This document shows positions 42,719 through 52,600 of a stretch of DNA of 64,000 nt, in pieces (position 1 is the first letter of the stretch; each line of letters starts with the position of its first letter). The stretch is from Actinernus sp. WN-2022. Lineage: Eukaryota; Cnidaria; Anthozoa; Actiniaria; Actinernidae. The notes beneath the pieces were generated by a model. It searched no databases. It worked only from the letters and a program-made list of their open reading frames with translations, and was not told where the DNA came from. The DNA is taken from contig JAOWCC010001589.1 in the NCBI GenBank assembly GCA_030867875.1, positions 80,995,537 to 81,059,536 on the forward strand. The letters run 5' to 3'. Both the position numbers and the translations under genes were made by a program.

Positions 42719-43326
42719 TTATTTATTTACTATAAGTTCAAGAGATTTTAGGTTTTTATCTGCATATAATAAGTTTGTATCATCTGCAAAGAGAAAAAAA
42801 ATAAGTTTATCTGAGGCTTTATAAATATAGTTGATATACAGTAAGAATAACAAAGGACCAAGGACAGAGCATGTCAGATACATATGAAGCAGTTTGTGTT
42901 GTTTGAGTCCATATAGGTATGACTCAAACCACTCATACAAGATTCCGCGGATGCCATAATGATATAATTTCTGTAATAGGATACTGTGGTTTACAGTATC
43001 AATAAAAACAGCACATGCATGTAAACACTTTGTTGTCCATGTTTGTTTGTATAGTGTTGGCAATATGTCATGAATAGCATGTTGAGTTGAATGCTGAGTT
43101 AATTCTAAAACCATCAAAAAGCATATTTTTTTTCTATAAAACATATCAACCTAATATACATAAGTTTTTCAAAAATTATATTAAAAACTGACAGAATAGA
43201 GATTGTTCTATAATTATTAGGATCTGTATCATCTTCAGATTGAAATATAGGCGAAATATTTTTAGAACGTTTTACGTGATCGTAGGGCAAGATTCCGACA
43301 GACTCGGACACGTCAGTAAAAAGCAA
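42719..43326 (-). pseudogene. LINE reverse transcriptase fragment (CR1/Jockey-like)
   Basis: The minus strand holds RT blocks in two frames. 43326-43114 has DPNNYRTISILSVFNIIFEK and LICFIEKK. 43144-42719 has FIDTVNHSILLQKLYHYGIR, a SVLGPLLFLLYIN block, and the active-site strand FADDTNLLYA. Frameshifts and missing segments (the GVPQG box is damaged) show it is dead. The FADD motif and NHSILLxKL block fit the CR1/Jockey group. Confidence 0.85.
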
Positions 43327-44134
43327 GACTGGTCCGACTTAGCGAGAACCTACTACACCAGATTCCATCTGAGAAACCTAAATACATATTTCTGCTGGTT
43401 TCGATAATTTAAACACAAGTATAGAAAATATTATCATTACCATTTGAAAGAGCATATCAACGTAACATTAGTGACTATGTTTTCAGGGTATAGCTAAACC
43501 ATTAGAAGGCGAGGCGTACTCACAACATACTTAAAATGTATTGGGCAATAATCTAATTTAATAAAAAAAAAATGCATTACAAAATTCTGTTGCATTCAGA
43601 AACGTCGTATGCCTTTGTAACCTTTCCTTTTATAGACAAACTCGGATTCAGGCTCCACACGAATGAGTTTATAGGAGAGGTTGAGTAGGTCGAAAATGAT
43701 GAGTAGGAAAGCAAAGTCACGTGATCTTTAATTTCCAAAAAATAATCGAGTTTCGTCTTAAGGTATCAGGAGCCTTTATGCAATCATTTTTTCGAAAAAA
43801 AATTATTGATATTTTAGAATGTTCAAAGTGAATTTTACAGTTTAGCGAAAATAAAAACCCAAAACGTTGTATTTTCAACGAAAAATTACGCCCAAAAGAA
43901 ATATGGACGGTAAAGCAGGCTGTCATCGGCTTATTAGTACTTGCAAAGCCTTCTCATGGAAACCGCGAAAAAAAACACTTAATTGACGCTTTTAAATAAA
44001 AGCCTGCATGTGGCTATCACTCGTCTTGAAGCCATTGAGTAGTAAAGATTCGTTTATGTTCCATACAGAACTCATATCTAAAATATACTTTTCAGTATAT
44101 TATATTATTTCCCTTTTCTTCCGCGAAGAAACTA
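43327..44134. other. No gene recognised
   Basis: AT-rich intergenic sequence without a supportable feature. Confidence 0.4.
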
Positions 44135-44218
44135 AAGTCGACGTACGTGTCTGGGAATCGAACCTGGGCCATAGAGGTGAGAGGCGAATCGCTTAACCAC
44201 TGCCCCACCCCGGCTCCG
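44135..44218 (-). mobile_element. tRNA-derived SINE (family 2), truncated copy 3
   Basis: It contains the complement of box B (GGGAATCGAACC) and of box A (CGCTTAACCACTGCCCCACC). Only the tRNA-like head remains. Confidence 0.75.
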
Positions 44219-44355
44219 GCCCCTTTCCGGGAGAGCATGTCAGTCCGGACCCCCTATTGCTATAACTGGCAACGCCCATGCGGGCATTAGTCCCACCGAT
44301 AATTTCATCATAGCGCCGCTCCTGCATATATTCTATTTAGTTTCTCATTGTTTAA

Positions 44356-44450
44356 TAGCCTGAATTTCAGCCGTCTCCTCCGGTTCGTTCCTCCCGAGAG
44401 AGGAGGTTAGGGAGGAACGAACCAGAGGAGACGGCTGAAATCCAGGCTAA
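44356..44450. mobile_element. 95-bp hairpin MITE with 8-bp target duplication (hAT-type)
   Basis: The arms of about 39 bp start TAGCCTGAATTTCAGCCGTC and are nearly perfect inverses around a short centre. The 8-bp direct repeat TTGTTTAA flanks both sides (44348-44355, 44451-44458). The whole element is essentially one hairpin. Confidence 0.93.
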
Positions 44451-44458
44451 TTGTTTAA

Positions 44459-45548
44459 AATAACCTAAAAAGCATGCAAGTCTTCTCATGATAATTTTGT
44501 TTTACGTTTCAATAATAAATCGCCCCGAAGCATAGGTATTTTGTGTTAGTGCGTTTGGGTAGGAAGAGGGGTCACGGAATGTTGTTGATTCAGATTCTTT
44601 ATTTTGGATAGTGCATAGTTGTACATATATAGGCGAATCTTTGTTTACGTTTTCTCCTCATTAGCATACATCAAACTTCAAGCGACGTGCATACAAACAA
44701 ACAGAGTCCATAAATCGAAAGAGATTGTCACACTTGACAAACACTAACAATTTGGGAGTGATATGATAAATATATTTTGAGGAAAAAGCGTTTAAAAATC
44801 TCAAAATTTACAAAGAATGAATGTCTGTCAGCAATTCTTGCCACCCAGCTCATTTTACAGTTTTGAATAGTCAATTTTCCGTAAATATTTAACACATCAA
44901 TCTCAAATTTTCGGTAATTACTAAGATTAAAATTCTCTTTCAACTGATGTAGCCTGTTTGTAGCTGCTTGAAGTTATGCGGGCAAAAATGTAAACAATGA
45001 CGTCAGCAAGGATTAGCCTCTTGATTAACACCAAAAATAGATAACTATAGAAATGATGACACTTCATGGATTTTGTACCAGTTATTATGTAGGCTTTTCA
45101 ATGTTTCCAGAAAAGGAACGAATGATTCGTATAAATATTTAGCACTTACTGAATCTTGGAAGGCTCAGGCGAGTTAATAACCTAATTAAATGTCTCTTTT
45201 TCAGTTTTTCGAGTGACACCTTTATCGATAACTATCATTGTCAATCGATGCAAAAAGCCTATTTCTTAATTAGATCGTCATAGAAAGTAAAGTTCATCTT
45301 CGGCCTTAGATCTGCAGTTGGGGCTTATGTCAGTATTGTTACCAAATATTTTGTTAAAATCAGAAAATAGTTTCAGAAAGAAATGAAAGTAAATTCCTAC
45401 TAACCATATTGATTCGGAGTATAAACTTTTATGCGTAGGTCATATGTTTAAAAAAAATATTATTATTATATTTCACCATATAGAATTGATTACAGTACAT
45501 AACAGTTACAAACACGGATAAGATTACAGTGAATGCACTAAGTTAATA
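44459..45548. other. No gene recognised
   Basis: AT-rich intergenic sequence; no supportable coding region or repeat. Confidence 0.4.
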
Positions 45549-45842
45549 AGAGGGGCTGAATGGGGGGGGGGGGGGGGGGGGTATTTAGCTATTTATCAGT
45601 TATCAGTTAAATTTTGCTGTTATCAGTTAAGTTATATAAAAAGACTACCCTAACCTGATTTGAATACATATTTGCTGGTATGAAATGAATAATAACCGCT
45701 AATTCAACATCAAACACTACATTTTGTCTATTCAATAGATTTTTCTAGTATCAGATAACTCTGATGTGTCATGTTTAATATTTGAGTTTATAAATGAGCG
45801 ACCACGAACAACACTCCACTGGTATACGTCGGATCAAACAAT

Positions 45843-46086
45843 GATCTAAATGGTTCGCAGATTAAGAAATAAGTAGAATGAAGAATAACCAATACGACGT
45901 AGAATTATACGGATTTAATGTAGCACAATATTTCGACTAGCCATACTAGTCTTCATCAGGTGCTTAGGAGCTTTTACAATGTGACTTGACAATATATAAT
46001 GGTAAAACGGAAATGTGATCTAAATGGTTCGCAGATTAAGAAATAAGTAGAATGAAGAATAACCAATACGACGTAGAATTATACGG
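45843..46086 (-). repeat. 174-bp tandem unit, 1.4 copies (retrozyme-like)
   Basis: GATCTAAATGGTTCGCAGAT and the next 50 bp recur identically 174 bp apart (45843-45912, 46017-46086). The intervening part carries a hammerhead-like motif on the minus strand. Animal retrozymes are short non-coding tandem repeats of this size with one hammerhead per unit; Penelope-like elements also carry such motifs in their ends. Assignment to either is an inference. Confidence 0.7.
45922..45964 (-). ncRNA. Candidate hammerhead ribozyme motif
   Basis: On the minus strand the core CTGATGA (45959-45953) is followed after one extra base by a 6-bp helix II (GACTAG / CTAGTC, loop TATGG) and then GAAA (45934-45931). 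The flanks AGCAC and GTGCT are complementary and could form helix I, leaving only about four bases (TATT) for helix III and the cleavage site. The core and helix II fit hammerheads well. The minimal helix III and the extra A next to helix II make self-cleavage by a monomer uncertain; a dimeric form is conceivable. Confidence 0.5.
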
Positions 46087-46374
46087 AAACAGTAATATTT
46101 TTGGCCATTTCTCAGTTATCAGTTAACCCCATTCAGCCCCTCTAATAAGCTTACAGAGATTGTGTCTAGATAAGGTGAATAGCGATACTTTGTGTTGATA
46201 AACATTACAATTGTTATGCTAATGTCAGCCATGATTTCAAAAAGCCGCTTTGTGTCAGGAACCAATGGATCTCTGGTTGGCAATTAATGACAATGGATGA
46301 CGTGCAGTAAGTATCGCTATAGAAGAAAGAAAAATTTAAGGGGAAAGAAAAGAGTGGCGAGGAGGCGCAGTGAA

Positions 46375-46512
46375 ACCACAGGGCTTATCTATGAAGGGGC
46401 TTATCTATGAAGGGGCTTATCTATGAAGGGGCTTATCTATGAAGGGGCTTATCTATGAAGGGGCTTATCTATGAAGGGGCTTATCTATGAAGGGGCTTAT
46501 CTATGAAGGGTC
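46375..46512 (+). repeat. 17-bp minisatellite (GGGGCTTATCTATGAAG)
   Basis: Seven to eight nearly identical 17-bp units. Confidence 0.94.
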
Positions 46513-46544
46513 TCCTCGTAGTCGTTTTTCTTTCAATTTTAATT

Positions 46545-46960
46545 TTACAATTGCGAAGTACGGCATTAATTTAAATAACCATAAATGTGATACTTTATGT
46601 GAGCTAATAACTTTGCAAGTCAATGACAGAAATCAAGAACTGGTTTGCATTCGGCATTGGTTTGTGATCAAATATTTCAGCTAGAAGTCTCTTTTTAAAA
46701 GAAGTTGTTGTCGTTAGTGATGAGATACTGGTAGGAAGAGAGTTCCATATTTTTAGTCCTTGAAATAGAATTGTATGTTGTTTGACATTAGTGCGATAAA
46801 TTAGTTTACTTTTATTGTCTCGTTAAAGGCGGAACCGAAGCCCTTGATCAACCCAAAGACTATAAAGATGTATTCGAAAGAACTTGTTTGCGTGTCTCAA
46901 GAGAAAATAAGTTTTCAAATATTGTCCAGCGCGGATAATAAAATAGAAGGAGGACTTAAG
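46545..46960 (-). pseudogene. LINE C-terminal fragment
   Basis: The minus strand near 46800-46620 encodes NVKQHTILFQGLKIWNSLPT followed by SISSLTTTTSFKKRLLAEIF, the post-RT tail (IWNSLP, FKKRL) of a CR1/Jockey-type LINE. Upstream codons are broken. The orientation is the same as the RT fragment at 42719-43326; they could be pieces of related copies. Confidence 0.65.
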
Positions 46961-49205
46961 GTACGTAGTTCAACGTGCCTATAACGTCCATATTATATAT
47001 TACGAATTTACGAGTCAGTATTTAAAAGTCGCGTGGTTTTGCCCGGCGTGACAGCTCTGGGTGTTTACCGTGACATGGGTTCCCGGTAGGTCTCGCGGGC
47101 TCAGTACCCTCCAGTGAGAACTGGTCGAAGGTCAATTCCTGGCTCCACGGACTGAATGAAACCTTATGAATTTTGTCTTTGAGCCGGTCTTTCATCTTTC
47201 AGGGGCTTTCTGTTATCTGAATCGCTGGAGCTACGCGAAATAATTGTCGTCGCCTCGCTAGTTTCTTCAACACTGGAGGCCTTCCATTTCAAGAACGTTG
47301 TACCGGTAATTAACTCGTTAGCAGTAAGGTGGAATTATTTGATGTAGGATATTTATAAACGCTTTGACTTCGACTGATGTTTGCTGTTTTGCCTAAGATA
47401 GTAATTACTCTACCGAACCCATGTTGTAGTGAGATCGAGACGCTTTATGGTGATAAGTCATATTAAGTGTACAGTTTTTGGCTGAATTTAGAATTGGTGT
47501 GTGACTCGAAAGTTCGAAGTCCACGTGGACATCAGATTTATGACATAATCTTGACATGTTTTGGTTCGTGTTCAACGTTATGAAAACACGAACGCTGACT
47601 TTATACTTTATGTGTATCATTGAAAGTATTATCTCACTTCGTTTACGCGTCTTGTTGTGGTGTGAAATGGTCTAATGGTTTTTATGTTCTTGACAAAAGA
47701 TTATAACACATTTTAATAGCAGAGGTTAATCTAAATATAATACGTTAATTGTTGAAGAGGAATTCATGTATAAACTAAGGTAAATGTAAACTTACATGTA
47801 TATAGATCTTACTGATGGTCCTCTAAGGACTAAATCCCTAAAAGTCTTATTTGTTTCATGTTTTATTAATAGTAGAATCAATAATAAATACGTTTAATAT
47901 CCTATAAATATTATTTTTCAGCCAATCAGAGCTCAGGTTTACTATATAATACAGGGTTGTATTTCATGGTTTTTCTATGAAATACAGAGCGGTATTTTAT
48001 GGCTAGATCAGGCCAATCAAAATAATGCTGGAAATTTCACACCCTTTCTTTATTAGGCAATAATAATTCAAAATTTTGAATAAATAATTAGTCTGCAGAT
48101 GCATCCTCATGAAGTATATGCCTGTATTCCATAGAAAACTATGAAATAACCAGAAACTATTTACAAATGTTACACCTAACAGCTTTATAACAAACTCATT
48201 CTAATGCACCTACCAATGTTAAGCCCAAGGGGGGAGGGGTAAGAGGTGGGGATTTGACAGGCAGGGCTATCCTGAGGGTGGGGATTTTGATATATATGTA
48301 CGCTGCCTTCCCCATGGTGGGGTTAACATTGAGAGATTCATAATGTGAACCACCCAATGAAACTAACCAATGTTACGTTTTTGTGGTTTTATTCCCTTCC
48401 GAATGATTGCAACAACAGTGTCGGAACATTACTTGAACTATTTCTTTCTTTCTTGAAAGAGAACTCAGTAGTCCTAAAACTGTGATTTTTGTTTCCCAGC
48501 CATTTTACTGAATAGTTATATACCATATAAATAAATGGGTGTGGTTTTATTATGACATATATAATAAAACTTCTTAGGATCCTATTTCAAATACATGTAA
48601 ATTGAAATATTACATAACTTAGGCAAAGTATTAACCATGTCTATGGTCCAGATTTTTAAATAAAAGGAATATGTGGCTGTTTTTATTTATTTTTTAATAT
48701 GTTCAATTTCTTATAATAAAAGAGAAAAATTGAATGGGTTAGTGTGCAGAATATTGAGCAAGCATTCCCATTGAAGTGACTATATATATTCTGCCACAGA
48801 CCATGGCCAGCACATCTCTCTTCTTCGGTAATCTGATCAACTTCATGTAGCTTGTGAATTCCCTTAATTGGGAGCTCGGAAGTGGAAGGTACATGTAGTA
48901 AAGCTAGTGCACCATAGCCATACTGAAAGCACACTCTTATAAAGTGAAGGAGTTACCAATGTCAAATAAGGGGCTTTACTGTTACTCATTTTACTTTAAT
49001 TCTTGTTTTTTTTCTTGGTGTGATAAATGTTGTTGCTTGTTGACAGACTGCTATATATATATGTATTTTTTCGTACCAAAATAAAAAATGGTGTGTAATA
49101 TATATACATGTATACTTGCTCATACTATAATAACCTATGAAATACTTGTGTAATGATTGAATGATATAATGAATACACTTATAATATTGTTCTATTTGTT
49201 TTCAG
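46961..49205. other. Intergenic or upstream region of pyruvate carboxylase
   Basis: No coding region seen. A short inverted repeat (GTATTTCATGGTTTTTCTATGAAATAC) lies near 47959. A non-coding first exon of pyruvate carboxylase may lie here, because the first coding exon follows a splice acceptor. Confidence 0.4.
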
Positions 49206-49263
49206 GATATCAGCTTGTTTGAACAAATATTTAATTTAGCTCAAACAACCTTTTTAAGGCACA
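49206..49263 (+). other. 5' UTR part of the first coding exon
   Basis: TTGTTTTCAG at 49196-49205 looks like a splice acceptor, with 58 bp of leader before the ATG at 49264. This implies an upstream non-coding exon that I cannot locate. Confidence 0.5.
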
Positions 49264-49623
49264 ATGTTAAGGATTAGTACCAGGACTGCAAAGCGTATTG
49301 CTCAACAGCAATTTGCCCGTACTGCTGGCATCCAGACAACATGCCGCTATATCCATGCTGGAACCTTGCTACAGCAGCAAGACTCTAAGCTTGAACCACG
49401 GAGACAAGAAATAAAGAAACTCATGGTTGCTAATAGAGGAGAGATTGCTATTCGAGTGTTCCGTGCTGCTACAGAGGCAGGAATTAGGACAGTTGCTATT
49501 TACTCGGAGCAGGATGCCAATCACATGCACAGACAGAAGGCTGATGAGGCGTACTTGGTTGGGAAGGGCATGCCTCCTGTATCTGCATACCTGAACATTC
49601 CAGAAATTATAAAAATAGCAAAG
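49264..49623 (+). CDS. PC: Pyruvate carboxylase, first coding exon
   Basis: 120 codons, phase 0 at the end (AAAG then GTAACA). Residues 1-45 form the likely mitochondrial presequence. Residues 46-120 start the biotin carboxylase domain, with [18 protein letters not shown] and [16 protein letters not shown]. Confidence 0.95.
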
Positions 49624-52600
49624 GTAACAATGATATAATGTATGTTTTTACAGCGGATTCAGGTTGACCATTTAACAGTGTCTGATTTTGTGTTCATTGC
49701 AACGGTTGATCACTCATGTTTCTAGACACAATTTGAGACATTGCTAACAAAAATGTCGATGCATTCTCATTTTACGCCGCTTCGTGTTTTGTCCATTAAA
49801 TGTCTTTGATCAAGATTAGGTAGAATACCTGTACTATTGTGGCCAATTTTTAATGGGGAGAAAGTTATAAAATATCAAGCATTGACTTCAAATCATGTTT
49901 CGCTTACTCGTACAACTGCCACAATGTACAAAGCCAAGCCGCCAACAGATGACAATTTAAATTGGTTAGCAACATGTCAATTCCTACTTAGCAACGTGAC
50001 CAATCAACCATTGCAACAAACACAAAATCATGCAGACACTGTTAAACAGTCAATCTGAATCTGCTGTACATTAAGGGTAATGCACTGGATACCTTCAGGT
50101 ACAGATTAAGTGTTATTATTGTGTACATTGAACAATAGAAGGGCTATACAGGGGCAAACTACATACATGTATATTATACCACATTGATCACTGATCAATT
50201 GTATGTTCAAATGTTTCAACTGAAGGGCTGTGTGCAAAAAGGGTGTAAGTGACTATTGATCATGTTCTAAATTCTCCCAAGGTTAGAAAACAAAGAAATT
50301 GAAGGATAATTTAGAATGTGATCAGGAGAATATAGTTTATGCCCTTTTTTCACACACCCCTTCAACTGTCATTATGGTAATGTTAGTTGGGAGAATTTAT
50401 ATTCAAATCAGTGAATTTCACATTTTCCATAATTGAATAATTATTATTATTGATCATATACATGTGTTTCACGAAGCGACCACACGACCCGCCATTATGA
50501 ACCAAACAACTACTTTATTCCAAATATGGCTAGTGCCAAATATGGCATGGACAGGAAGCGGAAGCACATACTGTAACATCATCCTTTCTCTATTAATAAT
50601 TATAGAAAACACTGTTGAATAATGTGAGCTACTGATTAAAGTGAACATGTAAACAAAATAATGCATCTATCTCCAAGTGACTCTTATTACTGCAGTGTTC
50701 ATAACTAATGCTGTAAGATAAACAAAAATAATGTCACCATCATCTCAGACTTGGTATCTGATGGGTGGTCTGACAATTTGCGTTCTGGTCCTTTGCAACT
50801 TGGGAGTGCTAACAGGCACTGTTGGTATTCTCGTAGTCTGCGTAGTGCTAACAGGCACTGTTGTTATTCTCGTCGGCTGCATAGCTGGACTATTACTGCT
50901 CTTGCCCTGTGGAATTGTTTCTTTCTCCAAGCTGGGAGCCTCTTCGTCTGGCTGACTAGGAGTGTAACAAACTGCTTCTGAATCATCTGGCTTGACAGAT
51001 GGCCTCATTGGCCTTAGAAACTCTGTTTCTCCTGACTGTCTCCTTGCCTATCTCTATGAGGTGTGATCTGTCTGACAGTTTCTCCACACACCTGCCCATC
51101 TTCCATGGCTGGTTTCTTTGCAGTGGTGCTACTCTAACCTCCTGACCGACCTCTAGTTCAGGTAGAATCTTGGCTGTTCGGTCATGGTAGAACTTTGCCT
51201 TCTGTTTCTTGAGCTTAATTTTTTCTTCAACTCCTTCTACCACTTTAGGTTGTAGTAGGCTGGTGGCTGTTGGCAGTAATGCTCTTGTTCTTCGTGACAT
51301 TAGTCTCTGAGCAGGACTTGACTGTAGTCCTTCGGTTGGTGTGTTACGGTAATCTAACAGGGCCAGCCATGGATCTCTGTCATCTTTCAGGGCTTTCTTA
51401 AACAGGCTCTTTGCTATCTTTACTGAGGATTCTGCATTTCCGTTAGATTTTGGATAATGCGGCGATGAGGATACATGCTAAAATTCCCAATCTATAGTGA
51501 ACTGGTGAAACTCATGGCTTGTTAGCTGTGGTCCATTATCGGTGACCAGAGTGTCTGGAATTCCATGTCTGCTGAACTGCTCTTTCAGGAACTGTATCAC
51601 TGAACTTGAAGTAGTATCCGGCAGCTCACCAACCTCTATGAAGTCAGAGTAGTAGTCTACTAGTGTGATGTATTCTCTGCCGTGGAGTATGAAAAGATCA
51701 GCTCCAACTCTGCTCCATGGTCTATCTGCGATCATATGTGTCTGCATAGGCTGCTTTGTGTTCTGTGCCTGGAACTCTGCACACAGAGCACAGCTCGTCA
51801 CTGTCTCCTTGACTTCGCTGCTCATACCCGGCCAGAAGACAATATCCCTTGCCTTTCGCAAGCAGGACTCGATACCCAGATGACTCGAATGAATTCTTAG
51901 TAGAATCTCTGCTCTCATTACCCTTGGGATGATTACCCATTATGAATAGAGATTTCTTCTCTGTAGTTCCAGTAGTCACGTACAATGTATGTGCACTGGA
52001 GCTTGATCTCTTTGCTGGGGCCATCCTGCAAGTACTGTATCCTTGAGTGTCTGCAGTACTGGATCCTGACCAGTACATTTCTGAAGCTGTGCAAGTCTTT
52101 CTGGTTTCACTTTGATCTGGTCAAAGGGGCTTGTACCCTCAAGTTCAATAGCGAACACTTCAAATTCTTCTTGTTCCTCTTCTATCTTGCTCATTGAAGC
52201 TCTAGACAAGTGATCAACTATAAACATCTGGCTTCCTGGTTTGTACTGCACATCCAGGTTGTATCTTTGCAGCCTCAACAGCATCCGCTGTAACCTGCTG
52301 GGCGCAGCAAGAATGGACTTCTTGAAGATTGCCTGCAATGGCTTGTGATCACATTCTACTGTAACTCGATCCTTTCTGGCGAGATATTGGTTAAAGCGTT
52401 CACAACCGAACACAATGGCTAGGCACTCTTTCTCTATTTGCGCATAATTTCTTTGTGTTGGTGATAGTGTACATGATGTGAACGCTACTGGCTGCCCATG
52501 CTGTAGTAATGTGGCACCAAGTCCATGCTCACTTGCATCGCACTGCAGGGTGACCTCATCTTCAACATCATAGAACCTTAATATTGGGTGGTTTATGGCT

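Larger units (their letters stand above)
45549..46143. mobile_element. TIR element enclosing a 174-bp direct repeat
   Basis: The left end AGAGGGGCTGAATGGGG is matched by the complement CCCCATTCAGCCCCTCT at 46127-46143. Inverted TATCAGTTA motifs lie just inside. A poly-G run of about 19 bases (45563-45581) sits next to the left end. Inside are 1.4 copies of a 174-bp unit (45843 and 46017) and the hammerhead-like motif. Confidence 0.7.

Noticed and set aside
46375..46512. Regular direct repeats suggestive of a CRISPR array
   Set aside because: Units are contiguous without unique spacers and the genome is animal; it is a 17-bp minisatellite. The same applies to the arrays at 1143 and 16724.
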